From positions 1 through 54,247 of the forward strand of contig UQWP01000013.1 of NCBI GenBank assembly GCA_900544825.1: a stretch of DNA of 54,247 bases, in the 5' to 3' direction. Shown here piece after piece: positions 8,542 to 17,367 of this stretch. How positions within the stretch are numbered: the first letter of the stretch is position 1; each line of letters starts with the position of its first letter. Both the position numbers and the translations under genes were made by a program. The DNA comes from an uncultured Prevotella sp. (GTDB taxonomy: Bacteria > Bacteroidota > Bacteroidia > Bacteroidales > Bacteroidaceae). The notes under the pieces were generated by a model. That model made no database searches, had not been told where the DNA came from, and was given only the letters and a program-made list of their open reading frames with translations.

Positions 8542-11500
8542 ATGGCTTTCAAAAAAGATACAAAGGTAAAGAATAATTTTACGAAGATTACCATCGGTCT
8601 CGCTTCACCAGAGGAGATCCTGGAAAATTCGTATGGTGAGGTTACTAAGCCTGAAACCATTAATTATCGTACATATAAGCCGGAGCGTGATGGTCTCTTC
8701 TGCGAGCGCATTTTTGGTCCTACCAAGGACTATGAGTGCGCCTGCGGAAAGTACAAGCGCATCCGTTATAAGGGAATCGTCTGCGACCGATGCGGTGTAG
8801 AGGTTACTGAGAAGAAGGTTCGTCGTGAGCGTTCTGGTCACATCGAGCTTGTTGTACCAGTGGCACACATCTGGTACTTCCGTTCTCTCCCTAACAAGAT
8901 TGGTTACCTTCTCGGTATGCCAACCAAGAAGCTTGATGCTGTTATCTACTACGAGAAGTATGTAGTAATCCAGCCAGGTATTCTCGAGGGTAAGACTGAT
9001 GCTGACGGCATTGAGTTGAATGGTTCTCATAAGCTCGACCTCTTGTCAGAGGACGAGTACATGGCTATTCTTGATCAGTACGATCCTAATGGCGACAACG
9101 AGCGTCTGGAAGATACAGATCCTAATAAGTTCGTTGCCAAGATGGGTGCAGAGGCTATCTACCAGTTGTTGCAGAATGTGGATCTCGACTCTTTGTCATA
9201 CGAGCTCCGCGACCGTGCCAACAATGACTCTAGCCAGCAGCGCAAGACTGAGGCATTGAAGCGCTTGAACGTAGTAGAGGGCTTCCGTGCCAGCAAGGGA
9301 ATCAACAAGCCTGAGTGGATGGTGATGAAGATCATCCCTGTTACTCCTCCAGAGCTTCGTCCTTTGGTACCACTGGATGGTGGTCGTTTTGCAACTTCAG
9401 ACTTGAATGATCTCTATCGTCGTGTCATCATCCGTAACAACCGTTTGAAGCGATTGGTTGAGATCAAGGCTCCTGAGGTGATCCTCCGTAACGAGAAGCG
9501 TATGTTGCAGGAGGCTGTTGACAGCTTGTTCGACAACTCTCGCAAGAGCTCTGCTGTAAAGAGCGAGAGCAATCGTCCTTTGAAGTCTCTCTCTGACTCA
9601 TTGAAGGGTAAGCAGGGTCGTTTCCGTCAGAACTTGTTGGGTAAGCGTGTTGACTACTCTGCTCGTTCCGTTATCGTTGTAGGTCCTGAGTTGAAGATGG
9701 GTGAGTGCGGTCTTCCTAAGTTGATGGCTGCAGAGCTTTACAAACCATTCATCATCCGTAAGTTGATTGAGCGTGGTATCGTAAAGACTGTCAAGAGTGC
9801 CAAGAAGATTGTTGACCGTCGCGAGCCGGTTATCTGGGATATCCTGGAGAATGTAATGAAGGGTCATCCGGTTATGTTGAACCGTGCCCCTACACTTCAC
9901 CGTCTCGGTATTCAGGCATTCCAGCCTAAGATGATCGAGGGTAAGGCTATCCAGTTGCACCCATTGGCATGTACAGCGTTCAACGCCGACTTCGATGGTG
10001 ACCAGATGGCTGTTCACCTTCCATTGAGCAACGAGGCTATCTTGGAGACTCAGATTCTGATGCTCCAGAGCCACAATATTTTGAACCCTGCTAATGGTGC
10101 GCCTATCACCGTTCCTTCTCAGGATATGGTGCTTGGTCTCTACTATATTACTAAGATTCGTCCAGGTGCTAAGGGCGAGGGCTTGACATTCTACGGTCCT
10201 GAGGAGGCTTTGATCGCTCGTAATGAGGGTCGTTGTGATCTCCACGCCTTGGTAAAGGTAATCGTTGACGACTTGGTTGACGGTAAGATCCAGAGGCGTA
10301 TGATTGAGACTTCTGTAGGTCGTGTTATCGTGAATGGTATCATCCCTGATGAGGTAGGCTTCTTCAATGACGTTATCTCTAAGAAAACACTCCGCGGCTT
10401 GATTTCTAATGTAATCAAAGCTGTTGGTATGGCAGAGGCTTGTGCCTTCCTTGATGGTATCAAGAACCTGGGTTATCGTATGGCATACGTTGCTGGTTTG
10501 TCATTCAACCTTGGCGATATCATCATCCCACCAGAGAAGGAGGAGATTGTTGATCGTGGTCGCAAGGAGGTTGAGGAAATCACCAACAACTATAATATGG
10601 GTTTCATCACCAACAAGGAGCGTTACAACCAGGTTATTGATGCGTGGACTCACGTAAATACCGATTTGGGTAATATCCTGATGAAGGAGATGACTGAGGC
10701 AGACCAGGGATTCAACGCCGTTTACATGATGCTTGACTCTGGAGCCCGTGGTTCTAAGGATCAGATTAAGCAGTTGTCTGGTATGCGTGGTTTGATGGCT
10801 AAGCCTCAGAAGGCTGGTGCAGAAGGTGCGCAGATCATTGAGAACCCTATCCTTTCTAACTTTAAGGAGGGTATGTCTGTGTTGGAGTACTTTATCGCTT
10901 CTCACGGTGCTCGTAAGGGTCTTGCTGATACCGCGATGAAGACTGCCGATGCTGGTTACTTGACTCGTCGTCTTGTTGACGTATCTCACGATGTCATCAT
11001 TACTCAGGAGGATTGTGGTACCTTGCGTGGCTTGGTTTGCACCGCTTTGAAGAATGGTGATGAGATTATCTCTTCTCTCTACGAGCGTATCTTGGGTCGT
11101 GTTTCAGTACACGATATCATTCACCCTACAACAGGTGAGTTGATCGTTAAGTCTGGTGAGGAAATCACAGAGGCTAAGGCTAAAATCATCGATGAGTCTC
11201 CTATCGAGAGCGTTGAGATCCGTTCAGTACTCACTTGCGAGAGCAAGAAGGGTGTCTGCATGAAGTGTTACGGCCGTAACTTGGCAACAGCTCGTATGGT
11301 TCAGCTCGGTGAGGCTGTGGGTGTCATCGCTGCACAGGCTATCGGTGAGCCTGGTACTCAGCTTACTCTCCGTACCTTCCACGCCGGTGGTATTGCGTCT
11401 AACGCTGCTGCCAACGCTAAGATTGCTGCGAAGAACAAGTCTCGCATCGAGTTTGATGAGTTGAGCACTGTTCCATTCGTAGAGGAAGATGAGGAAGGCA

Positions 11501-12876
11501 ACGATATCAAGTGCGAGAAGGTAGTAAGCCACTTGGCTGAAATCCGTTTCGTAGATCCAAATACAAACATCGTTCTTGCTACATTGAATGTACCTTACGG
11601 TTCTTCTTTGTATCACAAGGAGGGTGAGGTTGTTGAGAAGGATACTGTGATTGCCCGTTGGGACCCATTCAACGCCGTTATCGTCAGCCAGTACGCTGGT
11701 ACCTTGAAGTTCAACGACGTTCAGAAGGATCAGACCTACCGTGCCGAGGTCGATGAGACTACTGGTTTGGAGGAGAAGATCATCACCGATTCTAAGAACA
11801 AGGCGATGGTTCCTTCTTGTGATGTTATCGATGCAAACGGTGAGATTGTAGGTACATATAACTTCCCTGTAGGTGGTCACCTCGTTGTAGAGGATGGTCA
11901 GACTATTAAGACAGGTGAGGTCTTGGTTAAGATTCCTCGTGCCGTAGGTGGTGCCGGTGATATCACCGGTGGTCTTCCACGTGTAACCGAGCTTCTCGAG
12001 GCTCGTAACCCATCTAACCCAGCTGTCGTTTCAGAAATCGATGGTGAGGTAACCATGGGTAAGGTAAAGCGTGGTAACCGTGAGATCATCGTAACCTCTA
12101 AGACTGGTGACCAGAAGAAGTATCTCGTATCACTCTCTAAGCAGATCCTGGTACAGGAGCATGACGCCGTACGTGCAGGTACTCCTCTTTCTGATGGTAG
12201 TGTAACTCCAGGCGATATCCTCGCTATCATGGGTCCTACCGCTGTTCAGGAGTACATCGTTAACCAGATCCAGGACGTTTACCGTCTCCAGGGCGTGGCT
12301 ATCAACGATAAGCACTTCGAGGTGGTTGTTCGTCAGATGATGCGTAAGGTTCGTATCGACGATCCAGGAGATACTACATTCTTGGAGCAGGAGTTGGTTG
12401 ACAAGCTCGACTTCGCTGAGGAGAATGACCGTATCTGGGGTAAGAAGGTTGTTACCAATGCTGGTGACAGCACCGAGCTCAAGCCTGGTCAGATCATTAC
12501 AGCACGTAAGTTGCGTGATGAGAACTCAGCATTGAAGCGTCGCGATATGAAGCTTGTTCAGGTTCGTGATGCCGTAGCTGCAACATCTACTCAGATTCTC
12601 CAGGGTATTACCCGTGCCGCTCTTGGTACCAAGAGCTTCATGAGTGCCGCTTCCTTCCAGGAGACCACTAAGGTCTTGAACGAGGCTGCTATTCGTGGTA
12701 AGGTAGATTACCTTGAGGGAATGAAGGAGAATGTTATCTGCGGTCACTTGATTCCAGCAGGTACCGGTCTCCGCCAGTGGGAGAAGCTTGTTGTTGGTTC
12801 TAAGGAAGAGTACGAACGCATGCAGGCTAACAGAAAGAATGTACTCGACTATGCAGATTCTCCAATCGTGGACTAA
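8542..12876 (+). CDS. rpoC: DNA-directed RNA polymerase subunit beta'
   Basis: This is the catalytic large subunit. NADFDGD at residues 481-487 supplies the three Asp that hold the active-site magnesium. The N-terminal zinc ribbon has C66, C68, C81 and C84, and a second Cys cluster lies near CESKKGVCMKCYG. The trigger-loop region (AVGVIAAQAIGEPGTQLTLRTFH) is intact. At 1444 aa it is within the range for this phylum. Cotranscribed with rpoB and followed by an intrinsic terminator. Confidence 0.99.
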   Translation: MAFKKDTKVKNNFTKITIGLASPEEILENSYGEVTKPETINYRTYKPERDGLFCERIFGPTKDYECACGKYKRIRYKGIVCDRCGVEVTEKKVRRERSGHIELVVPVAHIWYFRSLPNKIGYLLGMPTKKLDAVIYYEKYVVIQPGILEGKTDADGIELNGSHKLDLLSEDEYMAILDQYDPNGDNERLEDTDPNKFVAKMGAEAIYQLLQNVDLDSLSYELRDRANNDSSQQRKTEALKRLNVVEGFRASKGINKPEWMVMKIIPVTPPELRPLVPLDGGRFATSDLNDLYRRVIIRNNRLKRLVEIKAPEVILRNEKRMLQEAVDSLFDNSRKSSAVKSESNRPLKSLSDSLKGKQGRFRQNLLGKRVDYSARSVIVVGPELKMGECGLPKLMAAELYKPFIIRKLIERGIVKTVKSAKKIVDRREPVIWDILENVMKGHPVMLNRAPTLHRLGIQAFQPKMIEGKAIQLHPLACTAFNADFDGDQMAVHLPLSNEAILETQILMLQSHNILNPANGAPITVPSQDMVLGLYYITKIRPGAKGEGLTFYGPEEALIARNEGRCDLHALVKVIVDDLVDGKIQRRMIETSVGRVIVNGIIPDEVGFFNDVISKKTLRGLISNVIKAVGMAEACAFLDGIKNLGYRMAYVAGLSFNLGDIIIPPEKEEIVDRGRKEVEEITNNYNMGFITNKERYNQVIDAWTHVNTDLGNILMKEMTEADQGFNAVYMMLDSGARGSKDQIKQLSGMRGLMAKPQKAGAEGAQIIENPILSNFKEGMSVLEYFIASHGARKGLADTAMKTADAGYLTRRLVDVSHDVIITQEDCGTLRGLVCTALKNGDEIISSLYERILGRVSVHDIIHPTTGELIVKSGEEITEAKAKIIDESPIESVEIRSVLTCESKKGVCMKCYGRNLATARMVQLGEAVGVIAAQAIGEPGTQLTLRTFHAGGIASNAAANAKIAAKNKSRIEFDELSTVPFVEEDEEGNDIKCEKVVSHLAEIRFVDPNTNIVLATLNVPYGSSLYHKEGEVVEKDTVIARWDPFNAVIVSQYAGTLKFNDVQKDQTYRAEVDETTGLEEKIITDSKNKAMVPSCDVIDANGEIVGTYNFPVGGHLVVEDGQTIKTGEVLVKIPRAVGGAGDITGGLPRVTELLEARNPSNPAVVSEIDGEVTMGKVKRGNREIIVTSKTGDQKKYLVSLSKQILVQEHDAVRAGTPLSDGSVTPGDILAIMGPTAVQEYIVNQIQDVYRLQGVAINDKHFEVVVRQMMRKVRIDDPGDTTFLEQELVDKLDFAEENDRIWGKKVVTNAGDSTELKPGQIITARKLRDENSALKRRDMKLVQVRDAVAATSTQILQGITRAALGTKSFMSAASFQETTKVLNEAAIRGKVDYLEGMKENVICGHLIPAGTGLRQWEKLVVGSKEEYERMQANRKNVLDYADSPIVD

Positions 12877-12912
12877 TCTGAAGGTTAGAGTAACATATAT
12901 ATAATAAGGTAT

Positions 12913-12950
12913 AAGAGCCATAGGTGAGTCATCATCTATGGCTCTTTTCT
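12913..12950 (+). terminator. intrinsic terminator after rpoC
   Basis: AGAGCCATAG (12914-12923) pairs perfectly with CTATGGCTCT (12936-12945), followed by TTTCTTG. It closes the tuf-to-rpoC transcript 37 nt after the rpoC stop. Confidence 0.85.
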
Positions 12951-13010
12951 TGATATTGCCTGCCTGTTGATGGAATCTAATCAACTTTTTTATTTTTCCC
13001 TTCTTTTGGT

Positions 13011-13074
13011 AAAAGTCCTTTCACGCTAAGCTTATGTCTTTGTATTAGAAACATTTTAGTGTGAAAGGACTTTT
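13011..13074 (+). repeat. long stem-loop upstream of the DUF3467 gene
   Basis: AAAAGTCCTTTCACGCTAA (13011-13029) is complementary, with one G-T wobble, to TTAGTGTGAAAGGACTTTT (13056-13074); the loop is 26 nt. The stem ends in A and T runs on its two sides, so it could terminate in either direction, but it already follows the rpoC terminator. It lies about 50 bp upstream of the next promoter. A second terminator or a mobile mini-element are both possible. Confidence 0.6.
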
Positions 13075-13121
13075 AATACAAAATAATTGGCAATTTATTC
13101 TTTTTTTTCAGATATTATGTG

Positions 13122-13129
13122 TAAATTTG
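13122..13129 (+). promoter_or_regulatory. Bacteroidetes -7 element before the DUF3467 gene
   Basis: TAAATTTG matches the TAnnTTTG -7 consensus and is followed by GCA, as is common at such promoters. The start codon is 42 nt downstream. The -33 box is weak (T-rich, no clean TTTG at 19-21 bp). Confidence 0.6.
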
Positions 13130-13170
13130 CACTGTCATTTAAAGTTTAATCCTATTAACTTAATAAAATT

Positions 13171-13497
13171 ATGGAAGAAAATAAGAATAATCAACAGCAG
13201 CAGAATCAGTTCCAGATGGGCATCAGCCCAGAAGTAGCAGAGGGTACATACTCTAACTTGGCACTGATTACTCATTCTAGTTCAGACTTCATCTTGGATT
13301 TCGCATGTGCACTTCCAGGAATGCCAGCTCCTCAGATCAAGAGCCGTGTCATCATGGCACCTGAGCATGCCAAGCGTTTGCTCCAGGCATTGCAGAGCAA
13401 TGTTTATAACTACGAGCAGGCTTTCGGTAAGATTAAGTTGGCTGACGAGCCAGAGCGTACTATCGCTCCATTTGGCACACCAAAAGGTGAGGCTTAA
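13171..13497 (+). CDS. DUF3467 domain protein
   Basis: A small 108-aa protein matching the DUF3467 family, whose function is not known. After a Gln/Asn-rich N-terminus (about 1-15) comes a conserved core with SNLALITHSSSDFILDFACALPG and the segment SRVIMAPEHAKRLLQALQSNV. No signal peptide or membrane helix is seen, so it is likely cytoplasmic. Its place between the rpoBC terminator and the rpsL operon, with its own promoter, suggests a link to gene expression, but that is only context. Confidence 0.85.
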   Translation: MEENKNNQQQQNQFQMGISPEVAEGTYSNLALITHSSSDFILDFACALPGMPAPQIKSRVIMAPEHAKRLLQALQSNVYNYEQAFGKIKLADEPERTIAPFGTPKGEA

Positions 13498-13647
13498 TGC
13501 ATAACCACATACATACTAAGACTAAATTTCCTGCTAAAAGCCGCTTTTTTCTTTATAATATTTGTTTTTAATAGTTATATAAAGTTAAAACTAGCCCTCG
13601 TTTTTTAAAAGTCTCCTTAATATTTAGGTAGTTTGCCGAAAAAGTCG

Positions 13648-13686
13648 TAACTTTGCACCCCGAAAAGCCCCATAAGGTGGTGGCTT
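13648..13686 (+). promoter_or_regulatory. rpsL operon promoter and leader hairpin
   Basis: TAACTTTG (13648-13655) matches TAnnTTTG. A TTTG lies at 13632-13635 but only 12 bp upstream, so the true -33 box is unclear. A few bases past the expected start, AAGCC-CCA (13665-13672) can pair with TGG-T-GGCTT (13678-13686), giving a leader hairpin about 55 nt before rpsL. Confidence 0.55.
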
Positions 13687-13739
13687 ATACGGAAATAAGA
13701 CAATAATAAAAATAAAATAATAAATTAAAAAGTAAAATT

Positions 13740-14120
13740 ATGCCTACTATTTCACAGTTAGTAAGAAAAGGCAGACGAGTATTGGTAGACAAGAGCAAGT
13801 CACCAGCTTTGGATTCATGTCCTCAGCGTCGTGGTGTTTGTGTTCGTGTTTACACAACAACTCCAAAGAAGCCTAATTCGGCAATGCGTAAGGTTGCCCG
13901 TGTTCGTTTGACAAACTCTAAGGAGGTTAACTCTTACATCCCAGGAGAGGGTCACAACTTGCAGGAGCACTCAATCGTATTGGTTCGCGGTGGTCGTGTT
14001 AAGGATCTCCCAGGTGTACGTTATCACATCGTTCGTGGTACTCTTGATACCGCAGGTGTTGCAAACCGCACACAGCGTCGTTCTAAGTACGGTGCTAAGC
14101 GTCCAAAGGCAAAGAAGTAA
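13740..14120 (+). CDS. rpsL: 30S ribosomal protein S12
   Basis: S12 lies at the decoding centre and affects accuracy; mutations in it give streptomycin resistance. The 126-aa protein carries the conserved TTPKKPNSAMRKVARVRLT and VRGGRVKDLPGVRYHIVRG segments, with the usual Lys at both streptomycin-related sites, so it looks wild type. First gene of the rpsL-rpsG-fusA group; a 186-nt spacer with hairpins separates it from rpsG. Confidence 0.98.
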   Translation: MPTISQLVRKGRRVLVDKSKSPALDSCPQRRGVCVRVYTTTPKKPNSAMRKVARVRLTNSKEVNSYIPGEGHNLQEHSIVLVRGGRVKDLPGVRYHIVRGTLDTAGVANRTQRRSKYGAKRPKAKK

Positions 14121-14152
14121 TTCTAATCCGGACAAAATTAAAAGAAATCCGA

Positions 14153-14256
14153 AAACTCACGGTCGGAGAAGGTCGAGAGTTTAGGTAAAAAGATTATTTT
14201 ATTAAACGTTTTGCTGGAGAAGTAACAGGTTGAGTAAATACTCGGGTGCGAGTGTT
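14153..14256 (+). promoter_or_regulatory. structured rpsL-rpsG spacer, candidate S7 target
   Basis: The spacer (14121-14306) holds a hairpin AATACTCG/CGAGTGTT (14237-14244 and 14249-14256, loop GGTG) and a weaker outer pairing AAACTC/GAGTTT (14153-14158 and 14177-14182). In E. coli S7 represses its own operon by binding the rpsL-rpsG spacer. The hairpins are visible; the S7 role is an inference from position. Confidence 0.4.
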
Positions 14257-14306
14257 GAAGAACGATATACAGCCCCATGCAGAATTTAAATTTTTTCGAT
14301 TAAAAA

Positions 14307-14783
14307 ATGAGAAAAGCAAAACCAAAGAAGAGAGTGATCCTCCCAGATCCAGTCTTCAATGACCAGAAGGTCTCTAAATTCGTAAATCATTTGATGTATG
14401 ATGGTAAGAAGAATACATCTTATGAGATTTTCTACAATGCACTCGATACCGTAAAGGCTAAGATGGCTAACGAGGAGAAGTCTGCACTTGAGATTTGGAA
14501 GCAGGCTCTCGACAATATTACTCCACAGGTTGAGGTTAAGAGCCGCCGTATTGGTGGTGCAACCTTCCAGGTTCCAACAGAAATTCGTCCTGATCGCAAG
14601 GAGAGTATCTCTATGAAGAATCTTATTATCTTCGCTCGCAAGCGTGGTGGTAAGACTATGGCAGATAAGCTCGCTGCAGAGATTATGGATGCTTACAACA
14701 ACCAGGGTGGCGCATTCAAGCGCAAGGAGGATATGCATCGTATGGCTGAGGCTAACCGTGCATTTGCTCACTTCAGATTCTAA
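14307..14783 (+). CDS. rpsG: 30S ribosomal protein S7
   Basis: S7 starts assembly of the 30S head and lines the E-site mRNA exit. The 158-aa protein begins MRKAKPKKRVILPDP and has the PQVEVKSRRIGGATFQVPTEI core and the C-terminal KREDMHRMAEANRAFAHFRF of the family. Normal length. It follows the structured spacer and precedes fusA by 29 nt. Confidence 0.98.
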   Translation: MRKAKPKKRVILPDPVFNDQKVSKFVNHLMYDGKKNTSYEIFYNALDTVKAKMANEEKSALEIWKQALDNITPQVEVKSRRIGGATFQVPTEIRPDRKESISMKNLIIFARKRGGKTMADKLAAEIMDAYNNQGGAFKRKEDMHRMAEANRAFAHFRF

Positions 14784-14812
14784 TTTAATTTATAAAATAG
14801 GTTTAAAAGAAA

Positions 14813-16927
14813 ATGGCAAATCGCGATTTACATTTGACACGTAACATCGGTATCATGGCGCACATCGATGCCGGTAAGACAACAACATCTGAGCGTATCT
14901 TGTTCTACACAGGTAAGACTCATAAGATCGGTGAGGTACACGATGGTGCTGCTACAATGGACTGGATGGCCCAGGAGCAGGAGCGTGGTATTACTATCAC
15001 TTCTGCAGCTACAACTTGTAACTGGAACTATCTTGGTAAGTCTTATAAGATCAACTTGATCGATACTCCGGGACACGTTGACTTCACTGCTGAGGTTGAG
15101 CGTTCACTCCGTGTACTCGATGGTGCTGTTGCTACATATTCTGCAGCTGATGGTGTACAGCCACAGTCAGAGACAGTATGGCGCCAGGCTGACAAGTACA
15201 ATGTACCTCGTATCGGTTATGTAAACAAGATGGACCGTTCTGGTGCTAACTTCTTTGAGACAGTACAGCAGATGAAGGATATCTTGGGTGCTAATCCTAT
15301 TGCTATTCAGATTCCTATTGGTGCTGAGGAGAACTTCAAGGGTGTAGTTGACCTGATTAAGATGAAGGCTATTCTCTGGCACGATGAGACTATGGGCGCT
15401 GAGTATGATATAGAGGATATTCCTGCTGACTTGGCTGATGAGGCTGCTGAGTGGCGTGATAAGCTCCTCGAGGGTGCTGCTAACTTCGATGACGAGGTTA
15501 TGGAGCTTTACCTCGACGGTAAGGATATTCCTGGGGAGAAGCTCCTCGCTGCTATCCGCAAGGGTTGCTGCGCTATGGAGTGCTGCCCAATGTTGCTCGG
15601 TTCTTCATACAAGAACAAGGGTGTTCAGCCATTGCTCGACTATGTATGTGCATTCTTGCCTTCACCAATGGATACTCCAAATATCATCGGTACTAACCCT
15701 GATACTGAGGAGGAAGAGGATCGCAAGCCATCTGAGGATGAGCCAACATCTGCTCTCGCATTTAAGATTGCTACCGACCCATTCATGGGTCGCTTGGTAT
15801 TCTTCCGCGTTTACTCAGGTAAGGTTGTTGCTGGTTCTTATGTTTACAATCCACGTTCTGGCAAGCGCGAGCGTATCAGCCGTCTGTTCCAGATGAACTC
15901 TAAACAGGAGATTCCAATGGAGTCTATCGACGCTGGTGATATCGGTGCAGGTGTAGGTTTCAAGGATATCCGTACAGGTGATACACTCTGTGATGAGGAT
16001 CACCCAATCGTATTGGAGTCTATGACATTCCCTGATACTGTAATCTCTATTGCAGTTGAGCCAAAGAGCCAGGCTGACATCGCTAAGATGGACAATGGTC
16101 TCGCTAAGTTGGCTGAGGAGGACCCAACCTTCACAGTTCGTACAGACGAGCAGAGCGGTCAGACTATCATCTCTGGTATGGGTGAGCTCCACTTGGATAT
16201 CATCATCGACCGTTTGAAGCGTGAGTTCAAGGTTGAGTGTAACCAGGGTAAGCCTCAGGTTAACTATAAGGAGGCAATCACTAAGACAGCTCAGAGCCGT
16301 GAGACTTACAAGAAGCAGTCTGGTGGTCGTGGTAAGTTCGCTTGTATCGATGTAACCATCGGTCCTAAGGACGAGGATTACAAGGAGGGTGACTTGCAGT
16401 TCATCAACGAGGTTAAGGGTGGTAACGTTCCTAAGGAATTCATCCCATCAGTACAGAAGGGCTTCGCTGACTGCTTGTCAAATGGTGTACTCGGTGGCTT
16501 CCCAATGACAGGTTTGAAGGTAACTTTGACCGATGGTAGCTTCCACCCAGTTGACTCTGACCAGTTGTCATTCGAGTTGGTAGCTCATCAGGCATTCAAG
16601 GTACTTTGCCCTAAGGCAGGTCCTGTTTTGATGGAGCCTATCATGAAGGTAGAGGTTGTTACTCCAGAAGAGAACATGGGTGACGTAATCGGTGACTTGA
16701 ACAAGCGCCGTGGTCTCGTTCAGGGTATGGAGGAAGGTCGTAGCGGTGCTCGCATCGTAAAGGCTATGGTTCCATTGGCTGAGATGTTCGGTTATGTAAC
16801 AGCTTTGCGTACTATCACTTCAGGTCGTGCAACAAGCTCTATGGAGTATGATCACCACGCACCTCTCTCTTCAACTATCGCTAAGGCAGTGTTGGAGGAG
16901 GTTAAGGGTCACGCAGAACTCCTTTAA
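14813..16927 (+). CDS. fusA: elongation factor G
   Basis: EF-G is the GTPase that drives translocation and, with RRF, ribosome recycling. The 704-aa protein has P-loop AHIDAGKTT, RGITITSAATT, DTPGHVDF and NKMDR, then domains II-V. An acidic loop (PDTEEEEDRKPSEDEPT, about residues 301-317) lies before domain II. Placement in the rpsL-rpsG-fusA group supports the canonical translocase. A 114-nt spacer with a hairpin follows. Confidence 0.98.
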   Translation: MANRDLHLTRNIGIMAHIDAGKTTTSERILFYTGKTHKIGEVHDGAATMDWMAQEQERGITITSAATTCNWNYLGKSYKINLIDTPGHVDFTAEVERSLRVLDGAVATYSAADGVQPQSETVWRQADKYNVPRIGYVNKMDRSGANFFETVQQMKDILGANPIAIQIPIGAEENFKGVVDLIKMKAILWHDETMGAEYDIEDIPADLADEAAEWRDKLLEGAANFDDEVMELYLDGKDIPGEKLLAAIRKGCCAMECCPMLLGSSYKNKGVQPLLDYVCAFLPSPMDTPNIIGTNPDTEEEEDRKPSEDEPTSALAFKIATDPFMGRLVFFRVYSGKVVAGSYVYNPRSGKRERISRLFQMNSKQEIPMESIDAGDIGAGVGFKDIRTGDTLCDEDHPIVLESMTFPDTVISIAVEPKSQADIAKMDNGLAKLAEEDPTFTVRTDEQSGQTIISGMGELHLDIIIDRLKREFKVECNQGKPQVNYKEAITKTAQSRETYKKQSGGRGKFACIDVTIGPKDEDYKEGDLQFINEVKGGNVPKEFIPSVQKGFADCLSNGVLGGFPMTGLKVTLTDGSFHPVDSDQLSFELVAHQAFKVLCPKAGPVLMEPIMKVEVVTPEENMGDVIGDLNKRRGLVQGMEEGRSGARIVKAMVPLAEMFGYVTALRTITSGRATSSMEYDHHAPLSSTIAKAVLEEVKGHAELL

Positions 16928-16950
16928 TAAAAAAAGAATAACGGTAAGAT

Positions 16951-16990
16951 GAGGCGCTGCTTAGCGAATGACTCTTAAGCAGCGTACCTC
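16951..16990 (+). promoter_or_regulatory. hairpin in the fusA-rpsJ spacer
   Basis: GAGG-CGCTGCTTA (16951-16963) pairs with TAAGCAGCG-TA-CCTC (16976-16990) with a 2-nt bulge. No T run follows, so it is not a normal terminator. The S10 leader is an autoregulatory site for L4 in enteric bacteria. Here it could be a similar leader or a processing site; no clear promoter is seen in the spacer. Confidence 0.4.
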
Positions 16991-17041
16991 TTCTTCCATT
17001 AGACTAAAATAATTCATATTAATAATAACTTAATTTTAAAA

Positions 17042-17347
17042 ATGAGTCAGAAAATCAGAATTAAGCTGAAGTCTTACGACCACCAGTTGGTTGACAAGTC
17101 AGCTGAGAAGATTGTGAAGGCTGTTAAGGCAACAGGCGCTATCGTTAGCGGTCCTATTCCATTGCCAACACACAAGCGTATTTTTACTGTAAACCGCAGT
17201 ACTTTCGTTAACAAGAAGTCTCGCGAGCAGTTCCAGCTCTCAGATTTCAAGCGTCTCATCGACATCTACAGCTCAACAGCTAAGACCGTTGATGCCTTGA
17301 TGAAGCTTGAATTGCCAAGTGGTGTAGAAGTAGAAATCAAAGTCTAA
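17042..17347 (+). CDS. rpsJ: 30S ribosomal protein S10
   Basis: S10 is a 30S head protein and the NusE partner of NusB in antitermination. The 101-aa sequence has IRIKLKSYDHQLVDKSAEKIVKA at the start and the signature GPIPLPTHKRIFTVNRS with the extended loop. First gene of the S10 cluster; rplC follows after 20 nt. Confidence 0.98.
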   Translation: MSQKIRIKLKSYDHQLVDKSAEKIVKAVKATGAIVSGPIPLPTHKRIFTVNRSTFVNKKSREQFQLSDFKRLIDIYSSTAKTVDALMKLELPSGVEVEIKV

Positions 17348-17367
17348 TTATTAAAAATTAAATTGAA

